Assembly (NCBI GenBank): GCA_019347575.1
Contig: JAHWKY010000022.1
Span: forward strand, 16,414-80,413
Reading direction: 5' to 3'
From: Actinomycetota bacterium
GTDB lineage: Bacteria > Actinomycetota > Nitriliruptoria > Nitriliruptorales > Nitriliruptoraceae
DNA length: 64,000 nt
In this document: one piece after another, positions 9,211 to 17,620 of the stretch
Position numbering within the stretch: position 1 is the first letter of the stretch
How the letters are laid out: each line of letters opens with the position of its first letter
Translations under genes and position numbers: made by a program
Notes under the pieces: generated by a model
Told to the model about the DNA's origin: nothing
The model's input: only the letters and a program-made list of their open reading frames with translations
Database searches by the model: none

Positions 9211-10847
9211 CGCAGCACCTCGAGCTCGAAGGTGACGCGGGTGCCGCCGTCTGGACCGTCCTCGATGACCAGCGTGCTCCCGTGCGTCTCGGCGATACGG
9301 GTGGCGAGGTAGAGGCCCAGGCCCCTGCCCTCCGTCCCTCGCGCGGTGCTCCCGCGAGCGTAACGACGTCGCACCCGCCGTCGCTCGGCGGGCGGGATAC
9401 CCGGACCCCGGTCGGTGATGGCGATCCCGACCCGCTCCCCGCGGTGGATCGCCGCGATGGAGATCGACGTGCCGTCGGGGGAGTAGCGGACCGCGTTCAC
9501 CAGGACGTTGCGCAGCGCCTGCCCGAGCCGAAGGGGATCGGCAGCGACACGTGCGTCGGTCGTGCGCAGCATCACCGGGTGCGTGCCGGGCAGGCCGCGC
9601 ACGAACGCGGCCGCGTCCTCGAGGACGGGGCGCAGCATCACCGGACGCAGATCGCAGTGGAACGCGGACAGCTCGAGGTCGCGGAGCTCGTCCATCCGGT
9701 CCACCAACTCCAGGAGCCGGCGGGATTCGCTGTCGATACCCGCCACGGCTCGCCGCAGATCCGGAGGCGAGGATGCGTCGAGCCGTGACCCCAGCACGTG
9801 CGCGAAGGCCCGGATCGTGGCGACGGGGGTGGCCAGTTCGTGCGACACCAGCGTGCGGAAGTCGTGCTCCCTCTCGGCGAAGTCTCGGAGCTCGTCGACC
9901 AGCTCCTCGCGTGCACGCAGGTCACGCTGCTGGGTGCGGACCGCGAGGCTGCGGTTGCGGTACAGGTAGGCCAGCTGGTGGACCGCACCGAGGAGCAGCA
10001 GCAGGAAGGCGACCAGGCGGAACGCGTCCGCGCTCGTGACCACGGGCCCGAGGAACGCCGGTGCGAAGGTCTCGTGGAGCTGTGCGAACACCTGCACGAG
10101 CAGCGCCACCGAAAGCCACAGGTACGCGGGGGCCGTGCTGCGCACGTGCAGACGCCCCGCCAGCCACGCCCCGAGCGCGAACTGCCCGGCGGGGATGGCC
10201 TGGAGCGCCACGTGGGTCGGTACGGAGACGATGCGGACGTGCCTGTCATCACCCACGCCCACGACCTCGACCGGCACCGGTAGATCTCCCGGCAGAGCGA
10301 CGAGGAACAGGTCGACGGTGGCGAGCAGCGCCAGTGCAGCCGCGAGGTAGGTGGCCAACCGCAGGCGGGGCCACTCGGTGCCAGCCGCGATGAACAGCAC
10401 ACCGGCCACGTACCTCGCAGCCAACCAGGGGTAGTAGCCGAGGCCCTGGTCGAGCGGCAACCGCGTGTCGCGGATGGCGGGCCACACGGTGAAGACCGCG
10501 TTCGAGATGGCCAGGACCGCCAGGCCGCACACGAGGGCGTTCCGTGCGGGGCGGACGTCGGCCTCGCCGGGCAACGCCAGGATGACCGCGGCGAACAGGG
10601 CGGCGCACAGTCCCAGCACCTCGAGCGCGAGCCGGGCATCCGGTGCGACGACCGACCGGCTCGCACCGGGGAGGACCAGCCCGATCGTGGCGAGCGTGGC
10701 GAGCACGACGACCGCCAACTGAGCGCGTCGAAGACGAGCGACCTCGCGCGATAGCGTTGCGGTGTCCGACTCGGCCGCCGGATCTGCAGCGGCCAGGCTC
10801 GCTCCCGCACGTGGTCGCCCACCGGTGGACCGCAGCTTCACGCGCAC
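9207..10847 (-). CDS. Membrane sensor histidine kinase
   Basis: A 546-residue sensor kinase. Residues 40-290 carry about seven or eight membrane helices forming an integral-membrane sensing region with no large periplasmic domain. A coiled linker leads to HisKA with phospho-acceptor His336 in 'FRTLVSHELATPVATIRAF'. The HATPase_c domain follows, with the N box 'ALRNVLVNAVRYSPDG', the G1 motif 'ITDRGPGIPP' and the G2-like 'GTEGRGLGLYLATRIAETHG'. It overlaps the response regulator by four bases. A membrane-embedded sensor next to two antiporter loci suggests sensing of ions, pH, membrane state or energy; this is inference. Confidence 0.93.
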   Translation of the reverse strand: MRVKLRSTGGRPRAGASLAAADPAAESDTATLSREVARLRRAQLAVVVLATLATIGLVLPGASRSVVAPDARLALEVLGLCAALFAAVILALPGEADVRPARNALVCGLAVLAISNAVFTVWPAIRDTRLPLDQGLGYYPWLAARYVAGVLFIAAGTEWPRLRLATYLAAALALLATVDLFLVALPGDLPVPVEVVGVGDDRHVRIVSVPTHVALQAIPAGQFALGAWLAGRLHVRSTAPAYLWLSVALLVQVFAQLHETFAPAFLGPVVTSADAFRLVAFLLLLLGAVHQLAYLYRNRSLAVRTQQRDLRAREELVDELRDFAEREHDFRTLVSHELATPVATIRAFAHVLGSRLDASSPPDLRRAVAGIDSESRRLLELVDRMDELRDLELSAFHCDLRPVMLRPVLEDAAAFVRGLPGTHPVMLRTTDARVAADPLRLGQALRNVLVNAVRYSPDGTSISIAAIHRGERVGIAITDRGPGIPPAERRRVRRRYARGSTARGTEGRGLGLYLATRIAETHGSTLVIEDGPDGGTRVTFELEVLR

Positions 10848-11013
10848 GACACCAAGCTACCTCCGCGGGACAACCACCCGGTGGGCCGGGTGATCGCGGG
10901 ACCGTCGCAGGACGCCGGGGTCGTTCCTCGCCGCGGACCCTTTCGTGCCGACCGTCGTCGTCCCGTTCCTCCCGATGGAACGACCCCGTGGTCGAACATC
11001 CAAGGGGATGACC

Positions 11014-13062
11014 GTGCGAACGATCCGGTTCCTGACCGTCCTGCTGCTGCTCGTCACCGGCTCCGCGGTGACCACAGCTGCGGCGAGCGCCGACGGGGAC
11101 GTCTTCGGCGAGTACTTCGAGGAGTACGTCACCTCGCTGGACGGCACGTCGCTGTGGGCCCAGGTGTGGCGCCCCGCCGGGGTCGAGCGCGACGAGCGCA
11201 CGCCCGTCGTCGTCGTGATGACGCCGTACGCGGCGGCGTCGGGTGTGATCACCGGCAACGTGGAACCTGGGGCAGCCGAGGCGTTCCTGGCACAGGGCTG
11301 GACGCTCGCCGTCGTGTCGCTGCGCGGGTTCGGCCAGTCGGGAGGTTGCTCGGAGTTGCGGGGTCCCGGCGAGCAGATGGACGCCGTCGCGATCATCGAG
11401 TGGGCCGACTCCGCTCCTTGGTCCAACGGGCGGGTCGGCGCCTACGGGCTGAGCTACGACGGGGCTACGCCACTGATGGCGATCGCGGGCGGGGCGCCGC
11501 TCGACGCCGCCGTGATCATCGCCGGCCCGACCAGCGTGTACAGCGCCCTCTACGACAACGGCGTCCACTACGGGGCGGACTGGCGTGGCCTGGCCTTCTT
11601 CTACGCGTTCCTGCAGCTCTTCGCGATCACCCCGGTGCCTGGTGTCGGCAACTTCCCCACGCCGTGGCTCGCTGAGGACCCCCTCGACACGGTGCCCCAC
11701 TGCTACCTCAACGCGCAGGCCGCGGACCTGCTCGAAGACGACCGCGACGCGCGGTTCTGGGCCGAGCGCGAGTACGGGGCCCGCGTCGCCGGCACCGACG
11801 TGCCGATCCTGTGGAGCCAGGGCTTCGCCGACACCCAGGTCAAGCCCGATCAGTTCCTGCCGGTGTGGTCCACGCTGACCGGCGACTCCCACGGCGTGTT
11901 CGGCCAGGCCGGGCACAACTTCGGCACCCGCGCCGACCGCATCACCCAGACCGTGGCGTTCCTGGCCCACCACCTCGAGGACGTGCCGGCACGCGATGAG
12001 CCGGTCGTGAAGGTGCAGGACAACGACGGTCGTTGGCGAGGCGAGGAGGCGTGGCCCCCTGCGGATGCCGAGCCGTACACGTTCGCGCTGCGATCGGGTA
12101 GTTACCTCGACCGCCCCGGCAGCAGCTACGCCGACGTCGACCACGCCGCCGCGCTGTGGACCTTCACCGCCCCACTTTCCTCCGACAGCCACATCGCCGG
12201 AGCCGGCAACGTGACGGTCGACGTCGACATCGACCAGCGCATCGACGAGCCGCGCATGGTCGTCAGCGTCTACGACGTCGCCCCCGACGACACCGCCACC
12301 CTCATCACCCGCGGAGCCAAACTGCTCCGCGGTGACGGGGTCGCCGCGATCGACCTGTACCCCCAGGACTGGATCGTTCGCGCCGGCCACCGCCTCGGCG
12401 TCGCCGTCACCGGTTCGGACGAGGCGTGGTACGAGCGGGGCGTCTCCGTCGCCCCGGTGATCGTGCGGCACGCCGAGGTCACGCTGCCGCTGCTGACCTG
12501 GAGCCGGAACCGGTTCATCGACGACGGCGTCCCGCACGGCACGATCACAGCCCGCCCCGCGACCGTGCCCGGCGGTCTGGTGGTCACCCGCACGCTGCCG
12601 ATCGACCTGCCCGGCACGACGACGCACCCGTGCACGGCAGCCCCGACCCCCGCGGCGTGCCCGCCGTGGCTGCGGGGCGCGCCTCCAGCCGAGGGTGAGG
12701 TCGTCCGGCTCGTCGACACCGAGGTCCAACTGGGACCGGGACGCACGCTCGGCCTGATCCAGATGTACCCGGTGATCACGGTGCCGATCGAGGTGCCGGA
12801 GGCCGCGGGAACGCGTGACCTGACCGTCCACGTGGATCCCGACCGTCTCACAGGCATGTACCTCGGTCTGCGCGACGACACCGGCGCCACGGTCGGCTTC
12901 GACAACGGCAGCGATCTGTGGCGCCACGGGATCGTGTTCCCGGAGGTCGAGCCCGGGACGTACCACCTCGCGATCTACAACAACGGACCCGCGCTCGAGA
13001 ACGCCTTCGGCGCCGAGCTGCTACCGATCGTGCGGGTCACCGCCGTCCTCCACACGGACTGA
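11014..13062 (+). CDS. Secreted CocE/NonD-type alpha/beta hydrolase (X-Pro dipeptidyl-peptidase family)
   Basis: About 682 residues. A signal peptide ('VRTIRFLTVLLLLVTGSAVT', cleavage near ASA-DG) precedes an alpha/beta-hydrolase domain of the Peptidase_S15 type. The nucleophile is Ser147 in 'GRVGAYGLSYDGAT'; the likely acid is in 'QGFADTQVKPDQFL' and the likely His in 'FGQAGHNFG'. A C-terminal beta-rich X-Pro/CocE domain (PF08530) follows ('SHIAGAGNVTVDVDI'), then a further beta-rich tail. GTG 11014 is preferred because the AAGGGG ribosome site at 11002 sits six bases before it; ATG 11008 would leave no spacing. The natural substrate, peptide or ester, is not predictable. Confidence 0.88.
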   Translation: MRTIRFLTVLLLLVTGSAVTTAAASADGDVFGEYFEEYVTSLDGTSLWAQVWRPAGVERDERTPVVVVMTPYAAASGVITGNVEPGAAEAFLAQGWTLAVVSLRGFGQSGGCSELRGPGEQMDAVAIIEWADSAPWSNGRVGAYGLSYDGATPLMAIAGGAPLDAAVIIAGPTSVYSALYDNGVHYGADWRGLAFFYAFLQLFAITPVPGVGNFPTPWLAEDPLDTVPHCYLNAQAADLLEDDRDARFWAEREYGARVAGTDVPILWSQGFADTQVKPDQFLPVWSTLTGDSHGVFGQAGHNFGTRADRITQTVAFLAHHLEDVPARDEPVVKVQDNDGRWRGEEAWPPADAEPYTFALRSGSYLDRPGSSYADVDHAAALWTFTAPLSSDSHIAGAGNVTVDVDIDQRIDEPRMVVSVYDVAPDDTATLITRGAKLLRGDGVAAIDLYPQDWIVRAGHRLGVAVTGSDEAWYERGVSVAPVIVRHAEVTLPLLTWSRNRFIDDGVPHGTITARPATVPGGLVVTRTLPIDLPGTTTHPCTAAPTPAACPPWLRGAPPAEGEVVRLVDTEVQLGPGRTLGLIQMYPVITVPIEVPEAAGTRDLTVHVDPDRLTGMYLGLRDDTGATVGFDNGSDLWRHGIVFPEVEPGTYHLAIYNNGPALENAFGAELLPIVRVTAVLHTD

Positions 13063-13167
13063 CCGTGTTCGATACACCGGCAGGGAGCGACGCGGGACGA
13101 ACGCGCCCCGCCTTCCGCCCCGACCCGTATGGGGTGCGATGCTCCGAGGCACCCGATCCCGGGGACG

Positions 13168-14895
13168 ATGGTGAACGACCACCCGTTGCGCGAGCGCCTG
13201 GAGTCCATCGATGGGCGTGACTACGGCGCGTACCGGTCGCTACGGGGCGTGCACCGCTTCGAGCGCTTCGACCTCGATATCGATCGCGTACCCAGCGATC
13301 CCTACGCCCCGCCCGGCACCGGGGTGTTCCGCGTGCGGGTCCCCAACGCCGGGGTCGGCCTCACCGAGGACGACCTCGCCACCCCGGCGCGGGACGTGGC
13401 GGTCCGTGACCACCTGTGCCGCCGCTTCCACGCCGCCGCCGAGCGTCTGAGCGGCGGCCGACGCGGGACCGGCTGGTCCGGGGTCATCACCGTCGCCAGA
13501 CCGGGACAGGCCGTGCTCGACCGCAACGCGGTCCTGATCGCGCACGGTGTCGTCGAGCTGCGCGCGTTCGTCGGGCTGCCTGCCCGCGGTCGCCGGATCG
13601 ACGCGGACCTCGCCGCGACGGTGCTGCTCGAGGAGCTGCCTACCATCGTCGCGGCCAGCCTGTCCGCCGACACGCTCGACCGCGGCCAGCTCGAGCGGCA
13701 CGTGCGGACCGTCGAGGATGCCCGGTCGCTGCGGGCGCAGCTCACGGACGCTGGGCTCGTGGCGTTCCTCGCCGACGAGGCCGTGCTGCCCCGGGCGAGC
13801 GGGGTGGACGATCGGCCGCTCGGGGACGGCGCGATCCCGTTGGCCTCCCCGGACGCGCTCCGCATGACCCTGGAGGCTCCCCACGCGGGCGCCGTGACCG
13901 GCATCGGGATCCGGCGGGGCGTCACCGTGATCGTCGGTGGCGGGTACCACGGCAAGTCCACGCTCCTGGCTGCGCTCGGCGCCGGGGTGTACGACCACAT
14001 CGCGGGGGACGGGCGCGAGCGCTGCGTGAGCCTGCCCGAGACGTTCCCCGCCCGTGCCGCGCCGGGGCGGTCGGTCGCCGGCGTCGACATCTCGGCGTTC
14101 ATCCAAGGGCTGCCGGACGGTCGTGACACGACCCGGTTCACCACCCCGAACGCCAGCGGCTCGACCTCGCAGGCCGCCGCCATCAGCGAGGCGATCGAGG
14201 CAGGGGCGCAGGTGCTGCTGGTCGACGAGGACAGCTCCGCGACGAACCTGCTCGTGCGCGACGCCCGCATGCAGGCGTTGGTGGCGCGCGAGGACGAGCC
14301 CATCACCGTGCTCCTCGATCGCGTCCGCGACCTGCACGACCAGCTCGGCGTCTCGACCGTCCTGGTGCTCGGCGGGGCGGGCGACTACCTCGACGTCGCC
14401 GACCACGTCATCCAGATGGTCGGGTTCGCGCCCCGCGAGGTCACGCAACGGGCGCGCGAGGTCGCCGCGGCGCTCCCATCCCGGCGACGGGCCGAGGCCG
14501 CGACGTCTCTACGTCCCCCGCGTTCCCGCATCCCCGCCCCGGGCACCATCGAGACGCACAACGAGCACGGCAAGCGCCGGGTCCGCCCCGTCGCTCGCGA
14601 CCGGATCGTGATCGGGAGCGGCGAGCTCGATCTTCGCGACGTCGCGGATCAGCTCACCGAGCCGGCCCAGACCGCCACGGTCGCGGCAGCGATCGAGCGG
14701 CTCGCGGACGCGTTGGACGGGAGCACGACGGTGGTCGATGCCGTCGGTGAGCTCTTCGCGGAGGTGTCGTCCGACGGGCTCGATGCGCTCGATGAGCATC
14801 GTCGGGGTCGCCTCGCCGAGGTACGGGCGCTCGACATCGCCGCGGCTCTCAACCGCCTCCGCACCCTGGGGCTGACCGCCCCGTCCTCGCAGTGA
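13168..14895 (+). CDS. Predicted ATPase of the ABC class (PF09818)
   Basis: A protein of about 575 residues. The N-terminal 'RERLESIDGRDYGAYRSL', the P-loop 'VGGGYHGKSTLLAALG' and the Walker B-like 'QVLLVDEDSSATNLLV' mark the ABC_ATPase family of stand-alone soluble ATPases. 'LPDGRDTTRFTTPNASGSTS' serves as the signature-like loop before the Walker B strand. No transmembrane segments are visible. The biological role of this family is poorly known. ATG 13168 and the adjacent GTG 13171 are both possible starts after GGGGA. The gene ends at a tandem hairpin array shared with another locus (see repeat at 14951). Confidence 0.9.
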   Translation: MVNDHPLRERLESIDGRDYGAYRSLRGVHRFERFDLDIDRVPSDPYAPPGTGVFRVRVPNAGVGLTEDDLATPARDVAVRDHLCRRFHAAAERLSGGRRGTGWSGVITVARPGQAVLDRNAVLIAHGVVELRAFVGLPARGRRIDADLAATVLLEELPTIVAASLSADTLDRGQLERHVRTVEDARSLRAQLTDAGLVAFLADEAVLPRASGVDDRPLGDGAIPLASPDALRMTLEAPHAGAVTGIGIRRGVTVIVGGGYHGKSTLLAALGAGVYDHIAGDGRERCVSLPETFPARAAPGRSVAGVDISAFIQGLPDGRDTTRFTTPNASGSTSQAAAISEAIEAGAQVLLVDEDSSATNLLVRDARMQALVAREDEPITVLLDRVRDLHDQLGVSTVLVLGGAGDYLDVADHVIQMVGFAPREVTQRAREVAAALPSRRRAEAATSLRPPRSRIPAPGTIETHNEHGKRRVRPVARDRIVIGSGELDLRDVADQLTEPAQTATVAAAIERLADALDGSTTVVDAVGELFAEVSSDGLDALDEHRRGRLAEVRALDIAAALNRLRTLGLTAPSSQ

Positions 14896-14950
14896 GTAGG
14901 TGTTGGGGTCAGCCGAGGTAGGCCAGGACGGCAAGGACGCGGCGGTTGTC

Positions 14951-15107
14951 GTCGGAAACGCGCGTGGATGCGTGTTCCCGTCCGGCCGACGTGCCCAGGC
15001 CGCGCTGCCGATGACGGAAACGCGCGTGGATGCGTGTTCGCGTCCGGCCGACATGCCCAGGCCGCGCTGCCGGTGACGGAAACGCGCGTGGATGCGTGTT
15101 GCCGTCA
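14951..15107. repeat. Tandem 62-bp hairpin repeat, family R1 (three units)
   Basis: Three copies of a hairpin sequence that begins CGGAAACGCGCGTGGATG start at 14953, 15015 and 15077, exactly 62 bp apart. The last copy (15074-15107) forms arms TGACGGAAACGCG and CGTGTTGCCGTCA around an 8-nt loop with 11 of 13 pairs. The spacers between copies are also nearly identical. The array fills the gap between two convergent genes ending at 14895 and 15140. The same hairpin with the same 62-bp period recurs at 45214-45309. A bidirectional terminator or REP-like element is the likely identity. Confidence 0.85.
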
Positions 15108-15139
15108 CGATTTCGGGCAGCACGACCTCCGCCTCGTCC

Positions 15140-16594
15140 TCACCCCTCGGGGACGTAGAGGATGCGGATGTCGGCGAGGATGATCGTGTCGCGGTACGAC
15201 ACGAACGTGGCGTCGTACGCCGGCGTCGCACCCAACGCGAAGACCTGGGGGACCGGTAGCGCCAGGGTGGTCTCCGGGCCGGTACCCGCCTCGCTGCAGG
15301 GGTAGTCGGCGTTCTCCAGCGTGAAGCGGGGCACCCAGTCGGTGGTGGGGTTGGGCGAGTCCCAGTCGAGGCGCGCCCGCACGGCGGTCGCTGCCGAGGT
15401 CAGGGGGATGAGCTCGGAGACGGCCGGGCAGTTGGCCACCACGACGGCACGCATGGCTGGTTGACGCACGGAGTGGCCGGGTGTGAACGCGACCTGGATC
15501 CGCTCCAGCGTGCGCTGCCCGTAGACGACCAGCAGGTACGCGGTGTAGCTCGAGGTCTGTCCCGCCTCGGTGGGTGCCACCTCGAGCCCCAGCTCGCCAG
15601 CCGGCAGGTCCGTGGCCGCGACCACGTCGGTGCCGCGACCACCGGCGATGCTCCCGGGGTTGGTGCCGCTGTCGACCTCGGCCCCGCCGTGCAGCAGGCG
15701 CAGGTGTGGGGCCTCCGTGATCCGCTCGGCGTGTAGCTCGCCGTCCCGGGCCGCCGTGTAGACGACGGGTTGGCCGAAGGCCTCGACCCAGCCGATCACG
15801 GCGGCGGCTGGACGGTCGGTGGTGTGGGTCAGCGTGGCGGCCTCGGCGAGCGTGCCCTCCATCGTGACGACCTCCCAGTCGTCGTCGGAGAACCACAGCG
15901 AGCGCACCGGCGTCGAGAACGTCCGTGGCGCCTCGGAGAGGGGGCTCTGGCGCCACAGGTCGGTGGTCGACCAGCCGGCGACCGGCTGTGGCAGCTCGAT
16001 CCAGGACGTCCCGTCCACGCCTAAGCGCACCGTGGCGTGGCCCTCACCAGCGAACCGCAGCTGGACTCCGAACAGCTCGTAACCCTGCTCGGACAGCGCA
16101 CCGGGGATGTCGAGCTCACCCTCCCACACGCCCGGCTCCACCTCAGTGGCCGGTGCCGACGAGTTCACCCCGCCCGCCCGAGGTGAGTGCACCAGGTGGA
16201 CGTCGAAATCCGGCACGGGCGTGTCCACGTCGAGGGCGAGGCGGAAGCGCAGCGGTGCCTCGGCGTTCCAGGCGACCGGCTCCGCGACGCGGCTGCGGGG
16301 GTGGAACCACAACGTGAACGACCGGTCGGTGCCCGACCGCCCCGCTAGGCAAGGCGCACCGTCCGGGACGCCTCCCTGGCTGGGACACGTACGGGTCACG
16401 AGCTGGCGGTCGGCGCTCTCCTCGTGGGGCGCGAAGCTCCACCACAGGTACTCGCCCGTGTCCGCGTGCAGGTGGATGCGCTGGTACGGGCGGGACCCGT
16501 CGGACCCCGTGCTCGCCGGTGCCATCGCCACCACCCCGGCGGTGAGCACCGCCAGCCACAGCCACGCCAACGAGCGTCCGGAACGCCATCCCAC
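15140..16594 (-). CDS. Secreted protein of unknown function
   Basis: A 484-residue protein with an N-terminal signal segment ('SLAWLWLAVLTAGVVAMAP') and no other membrane helix. The rest appears beta-rich, with many Trp and Thr residues and a few Cys ('RTCPSQGG', 'APCLAGR', 'VVANCPAVS', 'NADYPCSEAG') that could form disulphides. I recognise no domain. The GTG at 16594 follows a strong GGGGG ribosome site by six bases. It ends convergently with the ABC-class ATPase across the R1 hairpin array, so the two genes probably share a termination region. Confidence 0.75.
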   Translation of the reverse strand: MGWRSGRSLAWLWLAVLTAGVVAMAPASTGSDGSRPYQRIHLHADTGEYLWWSFAPHEESADRQLVTRTCPSQGGVPDGAPCLAGRSGTDRSFTLWFHPRSRVAEPVAWNAEAPLRFRLALDVDTPVPDFDVHLVHSPRAGGVNSSAPATEVEPGVWEGELDIPGALSEQGYELFGVQLRFAGEGHATVRLGVDGTSWIELPQPVAGWSTTDLWRQSPLSEAPRTFSTPVRSLWFSDDDWEVVTMEGTLAEAATLTHTTDRPAAAVIGWVEAFGQPVVYTAARDGELHAERITEAPHLRLLHGGAEVDSGTNPGSIAGGRGTDVVAATDLPAGELGLEVAPTEAGQTSSYTAYLLVVYGQRTLERIQVAFTPGHSVRQPAMRAVVVANCPAVSELIPLTSAATAVRARLDWDSPNPTTDWVPRFTLENADYPCSEAGTGPETTLALPVPQVFALGATPAYDATFVSYRDTIILADIRILYVPEG

Positions 16595-16723
16595 GCGCCA
16601 CCCCCTCAGCGGACGTACCGCGGTTCTTCGCCGTGCGCGCGCGCCGTTCCTGCCTGGGCTGGAGCCGCGTTCGTACTGGAAGATCGGAACCCGTCAGCCC
16701 GGTTCAGCGGTTCAACCTTCTGG

Positions 16724-16933
16724 TCACGGGGCGGGGAGGCCACGGTCGGGGTGGAGGTCGTGATCGTGCTCGATGCCCTCGACCTCGACCAGGAACCGGG
16801 CGATGGCTTCCACGGTGGCGGTCTCCTCGGGGTGGCGGTCGGCGAAGTCGAAGAGGTGGTCGGCGATCTCGGAGAAGGTCACGTGCTGCGCCCCGCGCTC
16901 CGCACGCAACTGCCTGATCCCATCGGGGTCCAC
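16724..16933 (-). CDS. DUF6104-like small protein
   Basis: A 69-residue soluble acidic protein. 'DGIRQLRAERGAQHVTFSEI' followed by 'ADHLFDFADRHPEETATVEA' and 'IARFLVEVEG' resembles the small actinobacterial DUF6104 family, in which a 'RGIEEL..RRGDE.VTF' start is followed by two helices. The GTG at 16933 is chosen because a GGAGG site lies six bases upstream; the open frame continues upstream but only through non-coding-looking sequence. Function is unknown. The hairpin repeat at 16991-17057 separates it from the HxlR gene on the same strand. Confidence 0.7.
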   Translation of the reverse strand: MDPDGIRQLRAERGAQHVTFSEIADHLFDFADRHPEETATVEAIARFLVEVEGIEHDHDLHPDRGLPAP

Positions 16934-16990
16934 CGGCCACCTCCGAGCGGTCGCATCCTGGCACAGCGGTCCCAGCGGTGCCCGCATCCT

Positions 16991-17057
16991 CCGAACTTGG
17001 ATACCTCCGAACCTGAATACCTGGGTACATCTGAGTGCTCCCAAGTATTCAAGTTCG
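16991..17057. repeat. Palindromic repeat, family R3 (copy 1)
   Basis: CGAACCTGAATACCTGGG (17008-17025) and CCCAAGTATTCAAGTTCG (17040-17057) form an 18-bp stem with 16 matches and a 14-nt loop. The two mismatches become G-U pairs if the minus strand is transcribed, the direction of both flanking genes. A second partial 5' arm, CCGAACTTGGATACCT, lies at 16991-17006. It sits just past the HxlR stop (17070). A second copy is found at 31914-31963. Confidence 0.8.
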
Positions 17058-17069
17058 TGGGGGATCGGA

Positions 17070-17537
17070 TCAGAGGTGATCGAGGTCGCTGACCGAGTCC
17101 TCGTCGACGGCCGCCTCGCAGGTCGGGCACCACCAGCGGGCCTCCACGGGGGTCCCGCACGCGGCGTGGCGCAGGCCGTGACGGCCGGCGTGCTCCGCGC
17201 CCCACTGCGCGAGCAGCCGCAGCGCACCGGCGAGGCCCCGCCCCGTCGCCGACAGCTCGTAGGTGAACCGCGGAGGGCGCTCGCTGTAGGGCGTGGCCAC
17301 CACCAACCCCTCGACCTCGAGCTGCTTCAACCGCTGGCTGAGCACGTTGGGGGAGATCCCGGGCACGGTGCGCTCGAGGTCGCCGAAGCGCTGCGGGGCG
17401 TCGAGCAGCGCGTGGACCAGCAGCAGGGTCCAGCGATCGCCGACGCGCTCGACCGCGTGCGCCAGCGCGGCCGTAGGGTCCAGGACCGGCTCGGAAAGCT
17501 CCTGCGGGGGTTCAGCGGGGTTCGCCACGGAGCCCAC
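17070..17537 (-). CDS. HxlR-family transcriptional regulator
   Basis: A protein of about 155 residues with the winged-helix domain of the HxlR family (PF01638). 'VERVGDRWTLLLVHALLDAP', 'RFGDLERTVPGISPNVLSQR', 'LKQLEVEGLV' and 'ELSATGRGLAGAL' are all characteristic. A C-terminal extension of about 35 residues, 'CGTPVEARWWCPTCEAAV', holds three Cys (a CxxC plus one) and could bind zinc or act as a redox sensor. GTG 17537 lies four bases after an AAGGGG site; GTG 17528 is an alternative. It is divergent from the two HtrA-like protease genes, which it probably regulates through the inverted repeats at 17561-17592. Confidence 0.92.
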   Translation of the reverse strand: MGSVANPAEPPQELSEPVLDPTAALAHAVERVGDRWTLLLVHALLDAPQRFGDLERTVPGISPNVLSQRLKQLEVEGLVVATPYSERPPRFTYELSATGRGLAGALRLLAQWGAEHAGRHGLRHAACGTPVEARWWCPTCEAAVDEDSVSDLDHL

Positions 17538-17560
17538 CCTACCCCTTGCGCCCTGGTCTC

Positions 17561-17592
17561 TAGTAACTATCATGTTGCAAGTCACTAGTGAC
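17561..17592. promoter_or_regulatory. Candidate HxlR operator between divergent genes
   Basis: The intergenic region holds an imperfect inverted repeat TAGTAACT (17561-17568) and AGTCACTA (17580-17587). Overlapping it is a perfect 12-bp palindrome GTCACTAGTGAC (17581-17592). The stretch is distinctly less GC-rich than its surroundings. Its position between hxlR-like and protease genes fits an autoregulated divergent operator. Confidence 0.55.
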
Positions 17593-17620
17593 CGGGGAGA
17601 CCACAGCGAGGAGGACGGAC

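Noticed and set aside
10249..12966. 905-codon open frame opposite the CocE-type hydrolase
   Set aside because: It has no domain, is rich in Arg, Gly and Val, and lies antisense to a gene with signal peptide, catalytic motifs and ribosome site.
14951..15107. Possible CRISPR array
   Set aside because: Repeats are only two or three units with nearly identical spacers and no cas genes; the structure is a hairpin tandem repeat.
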